Shown here in pieces: positions 46,691 to 57,656 of a stretch of 64,000 nt of DNA. Position numbers and translations under genes: made by a program. The notes beneath the pieces are model-generated. The model was not told where the DNA came from, did not search any database, and saw nothing but the letters and a program-made list of their open reading frames with translations. The DNA is from Grifola frondosa (taxonomy: Eukaryota; Basidiomycota; Agaricomycetes; Polyporales; Grifolaceae): NCBI GenBank assembly GCA_001683735.1, contig LUGG01000043.1:124001-188000 (forward strand). Direction: 5' to 3'. The number at the start of each line of letters is the position of its first letter. Position 1 is the stretch's first letter.

Positions 46691-47340
46691 AGCTAAGAGT
46701 TACGAGTACCCTACACAGCATCCGTTGAGGTGGCGTCTTCATGGTGGTTAACACTACCTCCTTCACTGTAACTGGTTGAAATGCAATGCGCAATTGAATC
46801 TGAGGTGAAATGAAGGCAGCGTAGAGGTGAATGGATACTGTGGTGACCTCGAAAGAAGGATGCCCTTGTATATACAAAGGTATGGGTCGTTTTGCGCCTT
46901 CCCGCAATGCTCTAAAAATTATCCAGATATCTGGAGAACAAAGCTATATACCATATCCACCATCAGGCCGAACGCATAGCACCACTGCACAGTGTGGCTA
47001 GGCCCCAAAACTGGGAATACAGCGCTTCTATTTGTTTCGCCTGAGCTGACACCACGCCGTCCAGAATTGAGAGGATCATATAAAGATGGGAGCCGATGTA
47101 TACAGTAAATGAAACCGCTATCGTACCCAGGCAAATTGAGATTGACTATATAGTGTCGGAGGGTACCATTTGGATCCGAATTTGTCTGTATCATTGAGAC
47201 GGAAGGATGCACATGCGGGACGTCGAGTGCGACAGGCGTGGCCCGTGGTGCTTTAGAGTTAGAGTAAGTACTATAGAATGAACATTCTGCAAATTCATTC
47301 AGTCAAAAAAAGAGAGTATGACGCCTAAATCGTGGCTGTA
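46691..47340. other. Intergenic, no gene seen
   Basis: No exon could be assigned. A hydrophobic minus-strand stretch near 46.95 kb (FGLMVDMVYSFVLQI) hints at another membrane-protein relic but is too weak to call. Confidence 0.35.
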
Positions 47341-47376
47341 GGATGAAGCGGAGTTTATATCCCGAACGGGCCGAGA
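47341..47376. repeat. Partial copy of the shared upstream block
   Basis: A 36-bp piece with AAGCGGAGTTTATATCCCGA matches the end of the blocks at 28.1, 37.4 and 50.7 kb. It is followed by a short GAG-type microsatellite. Confidence 0.5.
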
Positions 47377-47546
47377 GGAGGAGGAGGAGGATGGATTGCT
47401 TCTGACAGGTAAGTACTTACTACATACATCGGACGCGGTAATATTCTACGATTAGTAAGCATCACCCGCCAACGAACTCTGATCAGATGAGTCCTACATA
47501 CAAGCAAGACCGGTCCCACAGACGTTCGCCCCTCCCTTGCGGCGTC

Positions 47547-48092
47547 TCACGTCACGGACAAGGCGAGGTACTGCCCCAAAGTAGTGATTTCCAGGGAAGG
47601 TACCGCTGCACAGAGCTCAAAAACTGTATATACATACTGAGCGAATAGCGCAATCAGAGGCTGATGGCCTAACAGCGTGCGCAGGAACTGTAAGCCGGAC
47701 AGCGAGCGGCGTTGGAGCCGGAGCGCGGGGACACACTGACAGGCGACCTGCAGGAAAGGCTCGCGGAGCGCGACCAGACGAGGATCGGCACAGTCGATAA
47801 GGACGTGCGCCTCAGTCTCAACCGCCCCACGGTAGGCGCAGAAACGACACACCCGCCACAGTCGAGGGACGTCGCCGTGCAACCCTTGCCGTCGACGCTG
47901 TTCAACAGCAAAGGGATGGTCCGCGGCCAGAAGGCGGGTGAGCGCTCGGCGATGCTCGCGAATTGGGAGATGGAGGTACTCCCGGAAGGCCCACATCTTT
48001 TTGAGGTGTTCGCCTTTTCGTCCAAAGTCATGGCGCGGGTGTAAGAGCACTAGACGATGCGATTGCGCGAGTTCCCGCTGTATGTAGGCCAA
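47547..48092 (-). mobile_element. LINE-type retrotransposon 3' fragment
   Basis: The minus-strand frame of 181 residues has the C-terminal signature of fungal non-LTR retrotransposon polyproteins. A helical segment (EHRRALTRLLAADHPFAVEQ) is followed by a zinc-binding CRFCAYRGAVETEAHVLIDC (CxxC...HxxxxC) and DPRLVALREPFL. The endonuclease and reverse transcriptase catalytic cores are absent, consistent with a truncated or nested copy. Confidence 0.6.
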
Positions 48093-48360
48093 GAAGGAAG
48101 AGATAACTTATAGTTTGAATGCGCAGGTCGTCCACAACGATGTTGACAACATCAGGCCTCAGACCTCAGACCTCACGCTTGGTTCTCTCCCAACCAGACT
48201 GGACGAATCTAGTACTTCTTTAGTGTGAAGGACTTGCTTCAAAAAGATGTCGTGCTCGAGGAGTGTCCACAGACCGTCGCCCGTATTCAGCTGGGCGTCA
48301 TCGACGTAATGCAGAGAAATTGGTCTTGCATTAAACAGGGTGCGCATACCTTTCGAACCA

Positions 48361-49467
48361 CCCAGAGTCAAGGACGAGCGAGACACGGACAGCGGGGACA
48401 CCTTGTTAGCGGCCGGCTCATGGAGAATGGCGACGAGCACGCGGACAGACCCTCCACCCTCACGCGGGCCATGTCGAGTGCCTCGCGACTTACCACGGAT
48501 GAATACAAGCGCAGGAGCAGTCGCGCACGAGTCCCGTCGTTAAAGACGGCTGGTGGTGTAGGCGAGTCTCCCATGCTCGCGCGCCGCGAGCAAGAGACCA
48601 GCCATCCGGCATCGCACCACCGCTCCAGCTTCGCGAGCATCCTTTCGTTCGGCCAGTCGCATAAGCGTGCAATGGCACTACGGCACTCTGCCTCGGTAGG
48701 GCATCTACGTCCCGTATCATCGACTGCAGAGCAGCTGTTCGCAGACCCCGCACAGCTATACTCCGAGCCAGAAGAGCAGCAGCAGCAGTCCTTTCCTCGC
48801 TCACATGCGAACGCCTACGCTCCGCCTGTTTCGGCACCAGCCCGGTGACGAAGGCACACACGTCCAACGTCCCCATCTCGCCATTTTCCTGCTCGACTCA
48901 CGGACGCAAGCCTACGGCACCCGCCTACCTAAAGCCGGCCCGGCGTCCATCACGGCTAAGCATCAAGGCATCCCTCTCAACCCCCGCTTGCGCCACCCCA
49001 CAGCCCCTCCTCCATCGCTACCAAAGGGGAAGCAGCGGTGGCTCTCCGCGGAGACGTGGTGTGATGCGCTCATCCTGCCGCGCCCGCGGTTCGCGCTGCG
49101 CACTGTAGATGGAGGCGAAAAGGGCAGCGTGAGTGGGAGCAGCGGGCGGATTGCGAGCCTGCCAGGTAGCCCAATATGGCCTGCGAGTCCTAGTGCCGAC
49201 GCACAGACGCAAAGTCGAGCACAGACAGCGTCAAGAGAGGAAGCCCCACAGCGTGCGGGTTTGAAACAGGCCAAGTCTGCGGTGCAGTTGGCACCGTCTA
49301 GGTTCCCTGTGCAAGACGTTATCCAGAATCCGAGCGCTGGTATCACTGGACGGTCCACATTAAGAGCACCAAGATCAAAGAGCTTCGCGCTAGATGACCT
49401 CGCGCTGCCGAGTCCCGTCCCTTCATTAGCTATGTACGTGAAGTTTCGCGTGCACTCTATTTCATAG
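48361..49467 (+). pseudogene. Ser/Pro-rich hypothetical gene, copy 1
   Basis: Low-complexity Ser/Pro/Arg-rich frames run here: SRARVPSLKTAGGVGESP, SHHRSSFASILSFGQSHKR, then KGKQRWLSAETWCDALILPR, PRFALRTVDGG, GRIASLPGSPIWPASP, RSKSFALDDLALPSPVPSLA. The WLSAETWCDALxxPRPRF block recurs in many Agaricomycete hypothetical proteins. The frame changes near 48.85 kb with no clean intron, so it may be broken. The 5' exon (MATKSQSTTPLSRLF, as at 57.66 kb) is not seen upstream. A second copy is at 57.66-58.86 kb. Function is unknown. Confidence 0.45.
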
Positions 49468-49469
49468 AA

Positions 49470-50715
49470 GCATTTAACCTGTTTCCGCCTGCATTCCCAC
49501 GCCAGCTCTTATCTATGTGACTTGACGACTCCAGCGCCGTCGAAGTCGCGATGGGCACTGCGCGACTCGCATAGATCCATTGGATCTCCTCCAGCGTGAA
49601 GAGATTGCCGCACTGGACCCAGCGTGGTACGGACTCGCCGATATGACACACAAATATGATGTCATCAGTCGTCTTGGTCAGTGCAACGGAATCCAACTTA
49701 GTTTCACGAATACTAAATTGTTGTAGTGGCATCCCCGAGTTTACAGTACGACGGTGCGTCAAAACCGGTGAAAGCCATATTTCTCCCGAACCCGTCTCAT
49801 GGTACGTACCTGTCTCCGTAGCCATTTACTGTCGCTGAACTTCTTTCATGGCAGAGGCGGTCAATCCGGTTGCCCTTGGAAAGCCACGTGCAAAGCAATT
49901 TTCGCTCCTCAAGACCTTGCCCCGTGCGGGAGAGTTCGACTGTAGAATTGGTGACAAAGTGCTCTGCGTGCAGCTTTACGGCGATGCAAGTTTGATTGGA
50001 CAAGGCATTATTATCGAGGGGCTTAGCTTGAGTGCGCATCAATCTCGATATCTACATGCTTTTTGCTTACATTACGACACAGGTAATCTCCCGCGTTATA
50101 CGGTCGGCGGTAGCGTTCATATCGTGCTCAAGTGCGTCGTGTTCTATTTTTTTATATCGTACAACGGCTAGTATCCTGAAATTGCATATGCTCAACAGCA
50201 CCAGGTCATTTCACAGCTGATTACGATTTTGAGTTTTGAACTAACCATCCGTATCGCCCAACAGCATTGGGCATACGGCTCCTGCTTCCACCGCGCGGTC
50301 TTCACCGCACCGCCCTGATATTGCTAAGATGATCAACGCACCGGTTTTGCATGTCAATGGCGACTATGCCGAGGGTAAGTCTATGGTCTGCGCGGCAAAG
50401 TCTATGTATGTGACATGTGCTCTCAGACGTACTAGCAAGGGCGGTTGAAATTGCGTTCAAGTACCGGAACTACTTCCGAAAGGTACTTGATGGTTAACTA
50501 ACGACCTGATCCGAAGGACATCATTATTGACTTGATTGTTTACCGTCGCTGGTACGTTCGCACTGCATGCATAATTCGTGTATTTGTAAATTAACTAATA
50601 ACCTTTAAGGGGCCACATTGAGCTGGACGAGCCTGCATTTACGCAGCCATTGACATATGAGAAGATTCGGTCTCGACGCTCCGTGCCTTCACTTTACGGC
50701 GAGCGACTCATCGTA
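49470..50715 (+). pseudogene. DHTKD1-like E1 pseudogene, copy B, internally deleted
   Basis: This copy parallels copy A (28.6-30.35 kb). It keeps AVNPVALGKPRAKQFSLLK, DKVLCVQLYGDASLIGQGI, IIEGLSLSAHQSRY, LPRYTVGGSVHIV, INAPVLHVNGDYAE, AVEIAFKYRNYFRK, DIIIDLIVYRRW|GHIELDEPAFTQPLTYEK and RSVPSLYGERLIVG. About 540 bp present in copy A (from the DINGIVW block to the KIKGGSE block) are missing at about 49.66 kb, at the shared sequence ATATGA-TCA. It ends within 10 bp of the shared upstream block of NLR-3. It extends further 3' than copy A, so neither copy derives from the other as it stands. Confidence 0.75.
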
Positions 50716-50724
50716 GGTTCAGTA

Positions 50725-50806
50725 TTTGTACAAAACATGTAGAACGCAAGTGGAATCAAAGCAGAGATAAAAGCGGAGATTATATCCCGAGCGGGCCGGG
50801 ATCAGT
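50725..50806. repeat. Shared upstream block, copy 3
   Basis: Third copy of the block at 28.1 and 37.4 kb, here joined on its left to E1 copy B and on its right to the NLR-3 5' flank. The join is at TTGTACAAAACATGTAGAAC. Confidence 0.6.
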
Positions 50807-51268
50807 AATTAATTGCTCCTAGTTAGCTAATTTCTAAGTTTACTGACGTTTTGTAATGATCTGTTGGAAATCAATAAACTTGCCTGGGCGTCCATCGATA
50901 TAACAAAAGAGAAACCCTTCTTGCAGAAACTGAGGTGCACATAGTCCGCACACCTGCCATTCAGATGAAGCCAAGTACTGCAGCCAGTGAAAGCTTGAGT
51001 ACTTATGAAGCAGAGCAGACAGAAGTCACCGCCTGTCGAAGCGTTTGCGATATTGGTGTTCGGCTGCAACACCGTTCTCACCACACCGCTTACGCTGCAA
51101 CCACTATGCGCACATCTAAATTGGCCGAATACCCGAACTTTGGACAATATGATTAATCCCTTGTCTTGCCGCGGCAACGCCTCCATTTGAACAATCCTGA
51201 ATCTGTGAACAACTTGCTACGGCGATCTCTTGGGTTCTGCCATTTTTCAAGAACTCGCCTCCCCATAT

Positions 51269-54200
51269 ATGCCTTCCTCTATCGAAGTGGACGATATTCT
51301 GGGCGGATCGAAGACGATCCTCGACCTTGCGGCTCAGGCTCTGTCATTTGCACCTATCCCGGGGCTCGACGTGGCAGCCACAGCACTCTCAAGTATCATC
51401 GCAAAGGTCCAGGTAAGTTGTCTGCGATGAATCTTTGATGCGCCGTGCAGAATACCTCACCGCCTTTGCGCCTTTTAAGCAAACTAGAGGAAATGACGAA
51501 ACAGCGAGAGATCTTGCTCGAAGCATAAATGAATTGGCAACGCGGATGAAGACGGCGGCGGAGAGTGTGCAGAAGATCAAATCGGAAATGGTCTCAGATT
51601 CTCAGGAAGCAGAACCGAATGTAGAGTCCTCCGCACTGAATGAGCGCGTCAAGGTTCTTCAGAAGTGAGTTTCAAAGTGCAATCCAATGACGCTATGCTG
51701 ACCCTATGCCAATAGGAGACTGAAGGAACTGGAGAAAGAGGCAGACGAGATTCCGAAACACAAATTCACGGCGAAATTCTTCCGCAGCGGTTGGTATACG
51801 GAGAAGAGCTAGTCTCAAGAAGGGTGTCGATGATGCACTTCGAGATTTCGCGGTACTGTGACAGATCGACTGGTTGGATCCAGATCACTGATGCTAGTTG
51901 CATCTGATAGATTCAAGGCCAGATCACAATCGAAATGCTAGTCGATGACATGGCAAACGAGGTGAGGCGGCTTGTACGTGGCGTTGCGGTGAGTAAAAGA
52001 TCACCGCCACTATTGTTTGGGAGGTCGCTTTAATGTACGTGGTGTCCAGAACATACAGCATGGGGTCTCGGTGAGTGAAGACTTGCAATTGAAAGTTACC
52101 TTCTTATTTAAACCACATCCAGGATATTCGACATGGTGTCTCGGTGAGTCACACATCGTGGAGGCTATTGACAAGCATCTCTTATTTGATCGGTGCGCAG
52201 AACGTTGAATACGGCGTGTCGGTGAGCAACTTGTGATATGACTGTATGCGCTTATCGGAATCTCACTTTTCTTAGAACATTCAGTATCGACAGGATCGAG
52301 AGCGTACGTCTTTCATTCTGAGGATTCGCTGAAATTGAGGAGCCTTTTCTCAGACGACGGGAAAATCCTTGAAGCGCTGCCTCATGCCGATGCCAGCTAT
52401 CGATCGGCTGGGAACGCCTCCAAGTCTACGTATCTCGAAGGGACTCGGACCGCTCTACTCGATGAGCTCTACAGCTGGGCAACTGGGATGAGCACCGACT
52501 TACAAGACCGGCCGGTGTATGTTCTGAGCGGAGCCGCAGGCACAGGAAAGTCGACCATCGCATATGAAATGGCGCGGCGCCTAGAGGAGGAGGGCCTTCT
52601 CGGTGCCTCATTCTTCTTCCTTCGCGGTTCTGAGGATCGCAATTCTACCCGGCTCGTATTCTCGACACTCGCCTATCAGCTAGCCCAATTACAGCCCATC
52701 CTGTACCCGCATATCGTCGGGGCAGCCGAGGATCACCTGAAGCGTGGTGTTCAGCAGCAGATGGAGTTTGTCATAGACGAGCTCATCACAGGCCCTCTGC
52801 GCAAGGTATCTTCGACTGCGAAGCCTTCTGTGATCATCATAGATGCTGTCGACGAATGCACCGAAGCTGCGCAGGAATTAGTGCCACGAATGCTGCACCT
52901 TCTCCTGAGATGCATGCTCGACCTTCGAGATCAATTCCCCCTCCGCGTTTTGATCACCACTCGTCCAGAACTGCATATCGAACAAGCACTAGAATCGGCA
53001 GATTTTAGCAGCATCACAAAGCCATTCATGCTCCACGACATCCCTCGGGTCGTTGTCGACAAAGACATCGAGCTGTATTTGGAGAAGCGCATCCATGAGA
53101 TTCCATCGCACGCCGAGCTGCTATCGACGCATCCAGAGACTGTGTCTATGCTCACGAAGGTGGCAGAAGGTCTCTTCATTTACGCCAAACTTGCAGTCGA
53201 TTTTCTCCATAGTGATCCTGATTGCGTGGAGGAAAATCTCAATTTATTGCTTTCCAGCAATCCACACGATGGGACGTCTGCACTGGATCCGCTCGATAAG
53301 CTCTATCTCACAGTGCTGGAGAGCGCTTTTCCTAACGTGGAGTCTGAGAAGGCCCTTCGAGATAGGATGCGGAAAGTCTTGGGCGGGATCGCGATGCTTC
53401 GAGACCATCTCTCCGTTGATGTATGGGCGTCGCTCATGGGTCTCAAGGCCAACGAGATAAGATCGGTTATTCGCCGTCTTGGTGCCGTCCTGATATTCAA
53501 TCTGGGCGACTCCAAATCCAAACTCTATCCTCTTCATGCGAGTTTCCCTCAGTTTCTCATCGACCATACGCGTTGCACGAAGACTGCATTTTATGTTGAT
53601 CCCAAGGTTCAAAATAGGAGTTTCGCCGAAATATGCCTGTCTCTGCTGGTTCGAGATGGAGTACTGCGACGGAACATGTGTCGCCTATCGAATCCTCTTC
53701 TTCACAAGGACGAGATTCCAGACTTGTCCACTCGCGTTCAGCAATTTATACCCGAGCATGTCCAATACACATGCCTTCACTGGGCATTTCATGTATGCGA
53801 TTCTGAATGGGCATCGCCGGACGTGGACGATCTTGTCAACCTCGTGCAGACATTCTACACGAAAAAGCTTCTATTCTGGATGGAGACTTTGAGTTTCATG
53901 GGCAGGCTCGACGTCGGGGTGACAGCTCTTCTCAACATTCGTGACTGGTACAAGGTTTGTCGTCAGACTACCATCATGATATTTCATCTCATAGCGATAT
54001 ATAGATGCACGCTACTATTCACGACGATACCTTCGCATTGCTGAACGATGCGTATCGCTTCATACTCGAGTACTATACTCCCATCGACATATGTCCAGAA
54101 CAATTATATATTTCTGGACTTGCTTTCGCTCCATCTTGCCGTCTAGTCGATGTCTATTCCAGAGAGATCGATACCTCGCTGGTAATCTTGCCAAAACGCG

Positions 54201-56091
54201 ACCATCGTTGGAGTGCCTGCTTACGGGCCATTGAAGTCCCCGATAATCATCCGCGAGAGGTGCACTTCTCTGCAGGAGACCATCGGATTGTCACCTGTTG
54301 CGATTCCGGGTACATATATACATTCGATGCGCACTCTGGAGCAGCATTGAATGTCATGGGAAGTGAAGATGGTGCGAAGCGGAATTCGTTTATCGACATC
54401 TCGATCTCCCCGGACAGCACACAGTTACTAGATGCATTCGTCCAGCCTCATGCAGAGGACGGGTCACTATCTCACTCTGATATCCAGGTCTGGAATGCGA
54501 CATCTGGAGCTTTGGTACGGCGGCTTATTTTAGACGACATCTTCACCACTACTTCATACTCTCCAGATGGTGATAGGATTATCATTGTAACTCCTTCCGG
54601 TCTGCATACATTGGATGCTCGCACAGGAGAGCCATCAGACATTGTGAAATGGCAACCGCAACTCTCACTCCCAGGAGATCACGGCTTCTATCACTGCACA
54701 GCTTCCTCTGTCTATTTCTCTTCGGATCAAACGCAGGTCGTATCTTTGGCAGCGGACAAGACGCTTTATATATACGATGGAAACACCGGTCACTTGCGAC
54801 ACACTCTAGAACATACCAACACCATTTGGTCGACCGCATTCTTCCCGGATGGTGCGAAGCTTGTGAGCTCTGGCAAAGCTGGACGCGTTTATATTTGGGA
54901 TCTTATTTCGGGCGAATGTCTTCAGGGACTGAAGGGACACAATGGCGCTGTCGTGTGCGTTGCAGTTTCTACTGCTGGTGATAGAATTGCTTCGAGTGGA
55001 TCCGATCTTGTAGTATGTCTTTGGGATTCGTGCTCTGGATCCTTGTTGACTATTCTGAGAGGACACACATCGTGGGTGGGGTCGCTGTCCTTTTCTTCCG
55101 ATGGCGATCGGCTCGCGTCCTCTTCGGCGGACAAAACTGTTCGCATATGGGATATAACCGCTGCCGAAGAAGAGGCTTATACAGCTCTAGATACAACCAC
55201 CTGGGTAGAGGGCGTAGAGTTTTCAAGTGATGGCATGTACCTGGCCTCAATTACAGAACGTGGTGTCCGTATCTGGACGTGCGCCGACGGCAAGCTTATC
55301 CATTTCCTACCGATGGAGAGCCAGGGATCGGCCTTTGTTTACACTACCCCAGGCTGCTTTTCACAGCTTCCAAAGCAGATGATCAGTTGCGAATTGTCGC
55401 GCTATTTGCGCCATCTGTTGCTCTCTGGGATGTATGCTCCGGGGAACTGGTGGCCATGGAGTCCCGTTCGCAGCATTCGAATCATGGGATGTGTGTCTCT
55501 CTTGATGGAGAATGGATAGCTGCTACCACTCGCCATGGTTCCGACTCAAGGAATATGACATGGGTCACCGTATGGAAGGCATCCGACTTGTCTATGCAGT
55601 GGGCTTCACAGATTGAAGTCATGGCACACTCGATGCAACGTATTAGGTTCTCTTCAAACAGTGCGAGGGTCTACGTCTACGTCTTTGACAATGCTCACCG
55701 AGACGCGGGCACCCTTCACATCCGGGCCTGTTCTAGTGGGGAGGTTCTTGAGCCATCGGAGGAGGAGACGGAATTTTCAGAGGAGCAGGAATACGAGATC
55801 AGAGAACATCAGAACAAGTTCTATGTGGACGATGGGTGGATTTATTCGAAGGAATTGGGAGGCACTGCACTGTGCTGGCTACCTCCGTCTTTAAGACGCC
55901 ACCTCATTCCTAAGACCCTATACATGGAAGCGTCCTTTCATAGGTATTTCGCCGTCGGAAGTGGCAGTGGAAGCGTCACCCTCCTAAACCTATCCAATCT
56001 CATATGCCTTATTTCTCAAGGAGAAAATGTGGACGCCAGTGGTCGTTCTCCGGGAGGTTACAGCCGTTCATGATTTCGGGTGGGACGAAGG
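51269..56091 (+). pseudogene. NACHT-WD40 NLR (NLR-3), longest open reading frame of the set
   Basis: Same layout as NLR-2: helical N-terminal exon (MPSSIEVDDILGG), QQTRGNDETARDLAR, a microexon array (52050-52070, 52123-52143, 52201-52221, 52276-52303), then the NACHT exon from 52354. Walker A is GAAGTGKST, Walker B is VIIIDAVDEC, and VLITTRPELH follows. An intron after DWYK leads in phase at 54005 to MHATIHDDTFALLND and the WD40 repeats (VYIWDLISGECLQGLKGH, VCLWDSCSGSLL, VRIWDITAAEEEA). NACHT plus WD40 is open for over 1,000 codons. Two lesions remain: a two-base difference near 51.80 kb brings a TAG into the third exon (KSstop), and a one-base deletion near 55.352 kb shifts the frame for the last 240 residues. 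If these are assembly errors the gene would be intact. Confidence 0.8.
52050..52303 (+). other. Microexon array encoding heptapeptide repeats (NLR-3)
   Basis: Three successive 21-nt exons, each between GTGAG donors and AG acceptors, encode NIQHGVS, DIRHGVS and NVEYGVS. A 28-nt exon begins NIQYRQD. Introns are 52, 57 and 54 bp, all phase 0. The unit (exon plus intron) is about 73-78 bp, so the array is a tandem repeat whose units each carry their own splice sites. It links the helical N-terminal domain to the NACHT domain. NLR-2 has the same array with one damaged exon. Confidence 0.75.
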
Positions 56092-56240
56092 TACGATACT
56101 GCCCATCTGTATATGGCGCACGAGCTAAATCAGATATTCTCTTGATAGAGACTTGAGTACAACTATTCGGCGACTTCTCGCTGCCACCTGGCAAGTCCAG
56201 AGATGCACAGGCTCAAGGTTTCAAAACTCCTGTTCCTGTC
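56092..56240 (+). repeat. NLR 3' flank, copy 2 of 3
   Basis: Matches the segment after NLR-2 (42.72-43.0 kb), including GGCGACTTCTCGCTGCCACC, in a shortened form. Confidence 0.5.
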
Positions 56241-56384
56241 CGGATTTCTAGTTCTGTAGTTCAATCATTGGAAATTTACGAGGCTGGAGGACTATTGGGC
56301 GTTCATATCGAAAGACCAAGTTGTTTGAATCGCAACGAACAGGGGAGTTTCAATGGCGTGCATCTGTGTTTCCCGCTTACATAC

Positions 56385-56500
56385 CTGTTGACGGATGGTC
56401 GTGAGTTGCGCTGCTTTATAGTGTCACCAAGTGTGATGGTCGCTGACAGGGAGCTGGGGTTGCCCTCGATTGAGGACACAAACTGGAGTCGAGTTTCTTC
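56385..56500 (-). pseudogene. Relic of the AKR promoter and upstream region
   Basis: The segment with GTTGCGCTGCTTTATAGTG matches the AKR core promoter at 27.9 kb (minus-strand TATAAA retained), followed by a region similar to 27.93-27.98 kb. No AKR coding exon follows. It places a third AKR-side breakpoint next to the Ser/Pro-rich gene copy 2. Confidence 0.55.
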
Positions 56501-56617
56501 GTTCTTTCGTTATTCAAAGGAGCTAAGATGAAATTTACTTGCAACTACTGAGCACAACTACTGGGCACAAGTTGTGCGGGAGTTGATACGTCAAAAAAGG
56601 CCGCTGTGCCCCGGCAT

Positions 56618-57465
56618 TAGTCTCGTAACCAGACGGTATAGGGTGTGAGCGTGCCACCGGGATCACGTGCTCCCCCTTCGGAGTTCAAACCGGAGAGCGA
56701 AAAACAGCAGCACGGACACACCCTATACCGTCTGGTGAATTTGGTATAGAGGGGGGGGGGTTCATCACGCTTGTGACCTGTCGCGTCAAGCGCGCATTAT
56801 CTCTCTCAACATCAAGCGCATTTCCCCCATTCCTCTCGCAAAACTCCACTGAATATATGCCCAAAAATATATATTATTTATGTACTAGCATGCCCGAAAC
56901 ACTCCCACGCCAGTTTTCGCATCCTGGACCGCTTCAGCGCTGTATGTCTCCCGCCTGCCTTTACTGCTCACGGCGGCGCAGCGCCATCAGCAAATGCAGC
57001 GCGCGCGACCTTTGCGGAACTCCCACTCATTCATCGACTTTCCTCAACCTCGACCCCGATGGCATGCACATCACCCCTGCTGACTTGGAGTGCAGAGGTG
57101 GCAAGAATAAATATAAGTTGTTCGGGAAACAGCCCAGAATTGGATGCTAACTTAAAGCAAGCAAGAAAGCTCACAGAAGTATAAACAGTTGTGTCAGAGA
57201 AGAAAGGGATTTGCAGAGTGTCGTAGCAGTGCTAATTTTGATGAAATATATATACCAGAAGGGGCGGGAACAGGCGGGAACACAGCGGAAACGCAAGATT
57301 GCAGCGCGTAAACACTCGCGTCAGACGCGTCAAAGAGCACGTGAATGTGACAACCCCCCCCCCCTCTATACCAAATTCACCAGACGTTCTACCCCGGACC
57401 CGTGCTGCTGTTTTTCGCTCTCCGATTGGGGGTCCGATAGGGTAGAACGGCTGGTTCCGAGACTA
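56618..57465. mobile_element. Non-autonomous DNA transposon, long TIRs, 9-bp target duplication
   Basis: The element starts TAGTCTCGTAACCAG and ends, on the reverse strand, TAGTCTCGGAACCAG. It is flanked by identical 9-bp CCCCGGCAT (56609-56617 and 57466-57474). Terminal arms of about 143 bp (56618-56760) and 112 bp (57354-57465) are inverted copies. Each arm ends internally in a homopolymer (10 G; 11 C) and can itself fold into a hairpin (CCAGACGGTATAGGGTGTG pairs with its complement near 56.72 kb). A 9-bp duplication with long TIRs suggests a Mutator-like (MULE) element. The internal frame at 56773-57150 has no transposase motif. The related locus near 28.24 kb lacks the insert. Confidence 0.8.
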
Positions 57466-57656
57466 CCCCGGCATCAGGCGGTGCCGCCGCTGAGCGCTGA
57501 GACTTAACAGACGCTAAGCAATTGTAAGTGTAGCGCTAACAAGACGTTTGAGAAAATAGCGTACACTGTCCTGAACATCGCCGACGCTCATCGCAGCTAT
57601 CATTCCTCTTCTCCCATCATCATCCCTGCCATCAAAGAGTCCGTCCTCCCTCATGC

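Noticed and set aside
48159..48440. YVDD within a minus-strand frame, as in reverse transcriptases
   Set aside because: The surrounding residues do not fit any reverse transcriptase block, and the frame lies within the duplicated Ser/Pro-gene flank.
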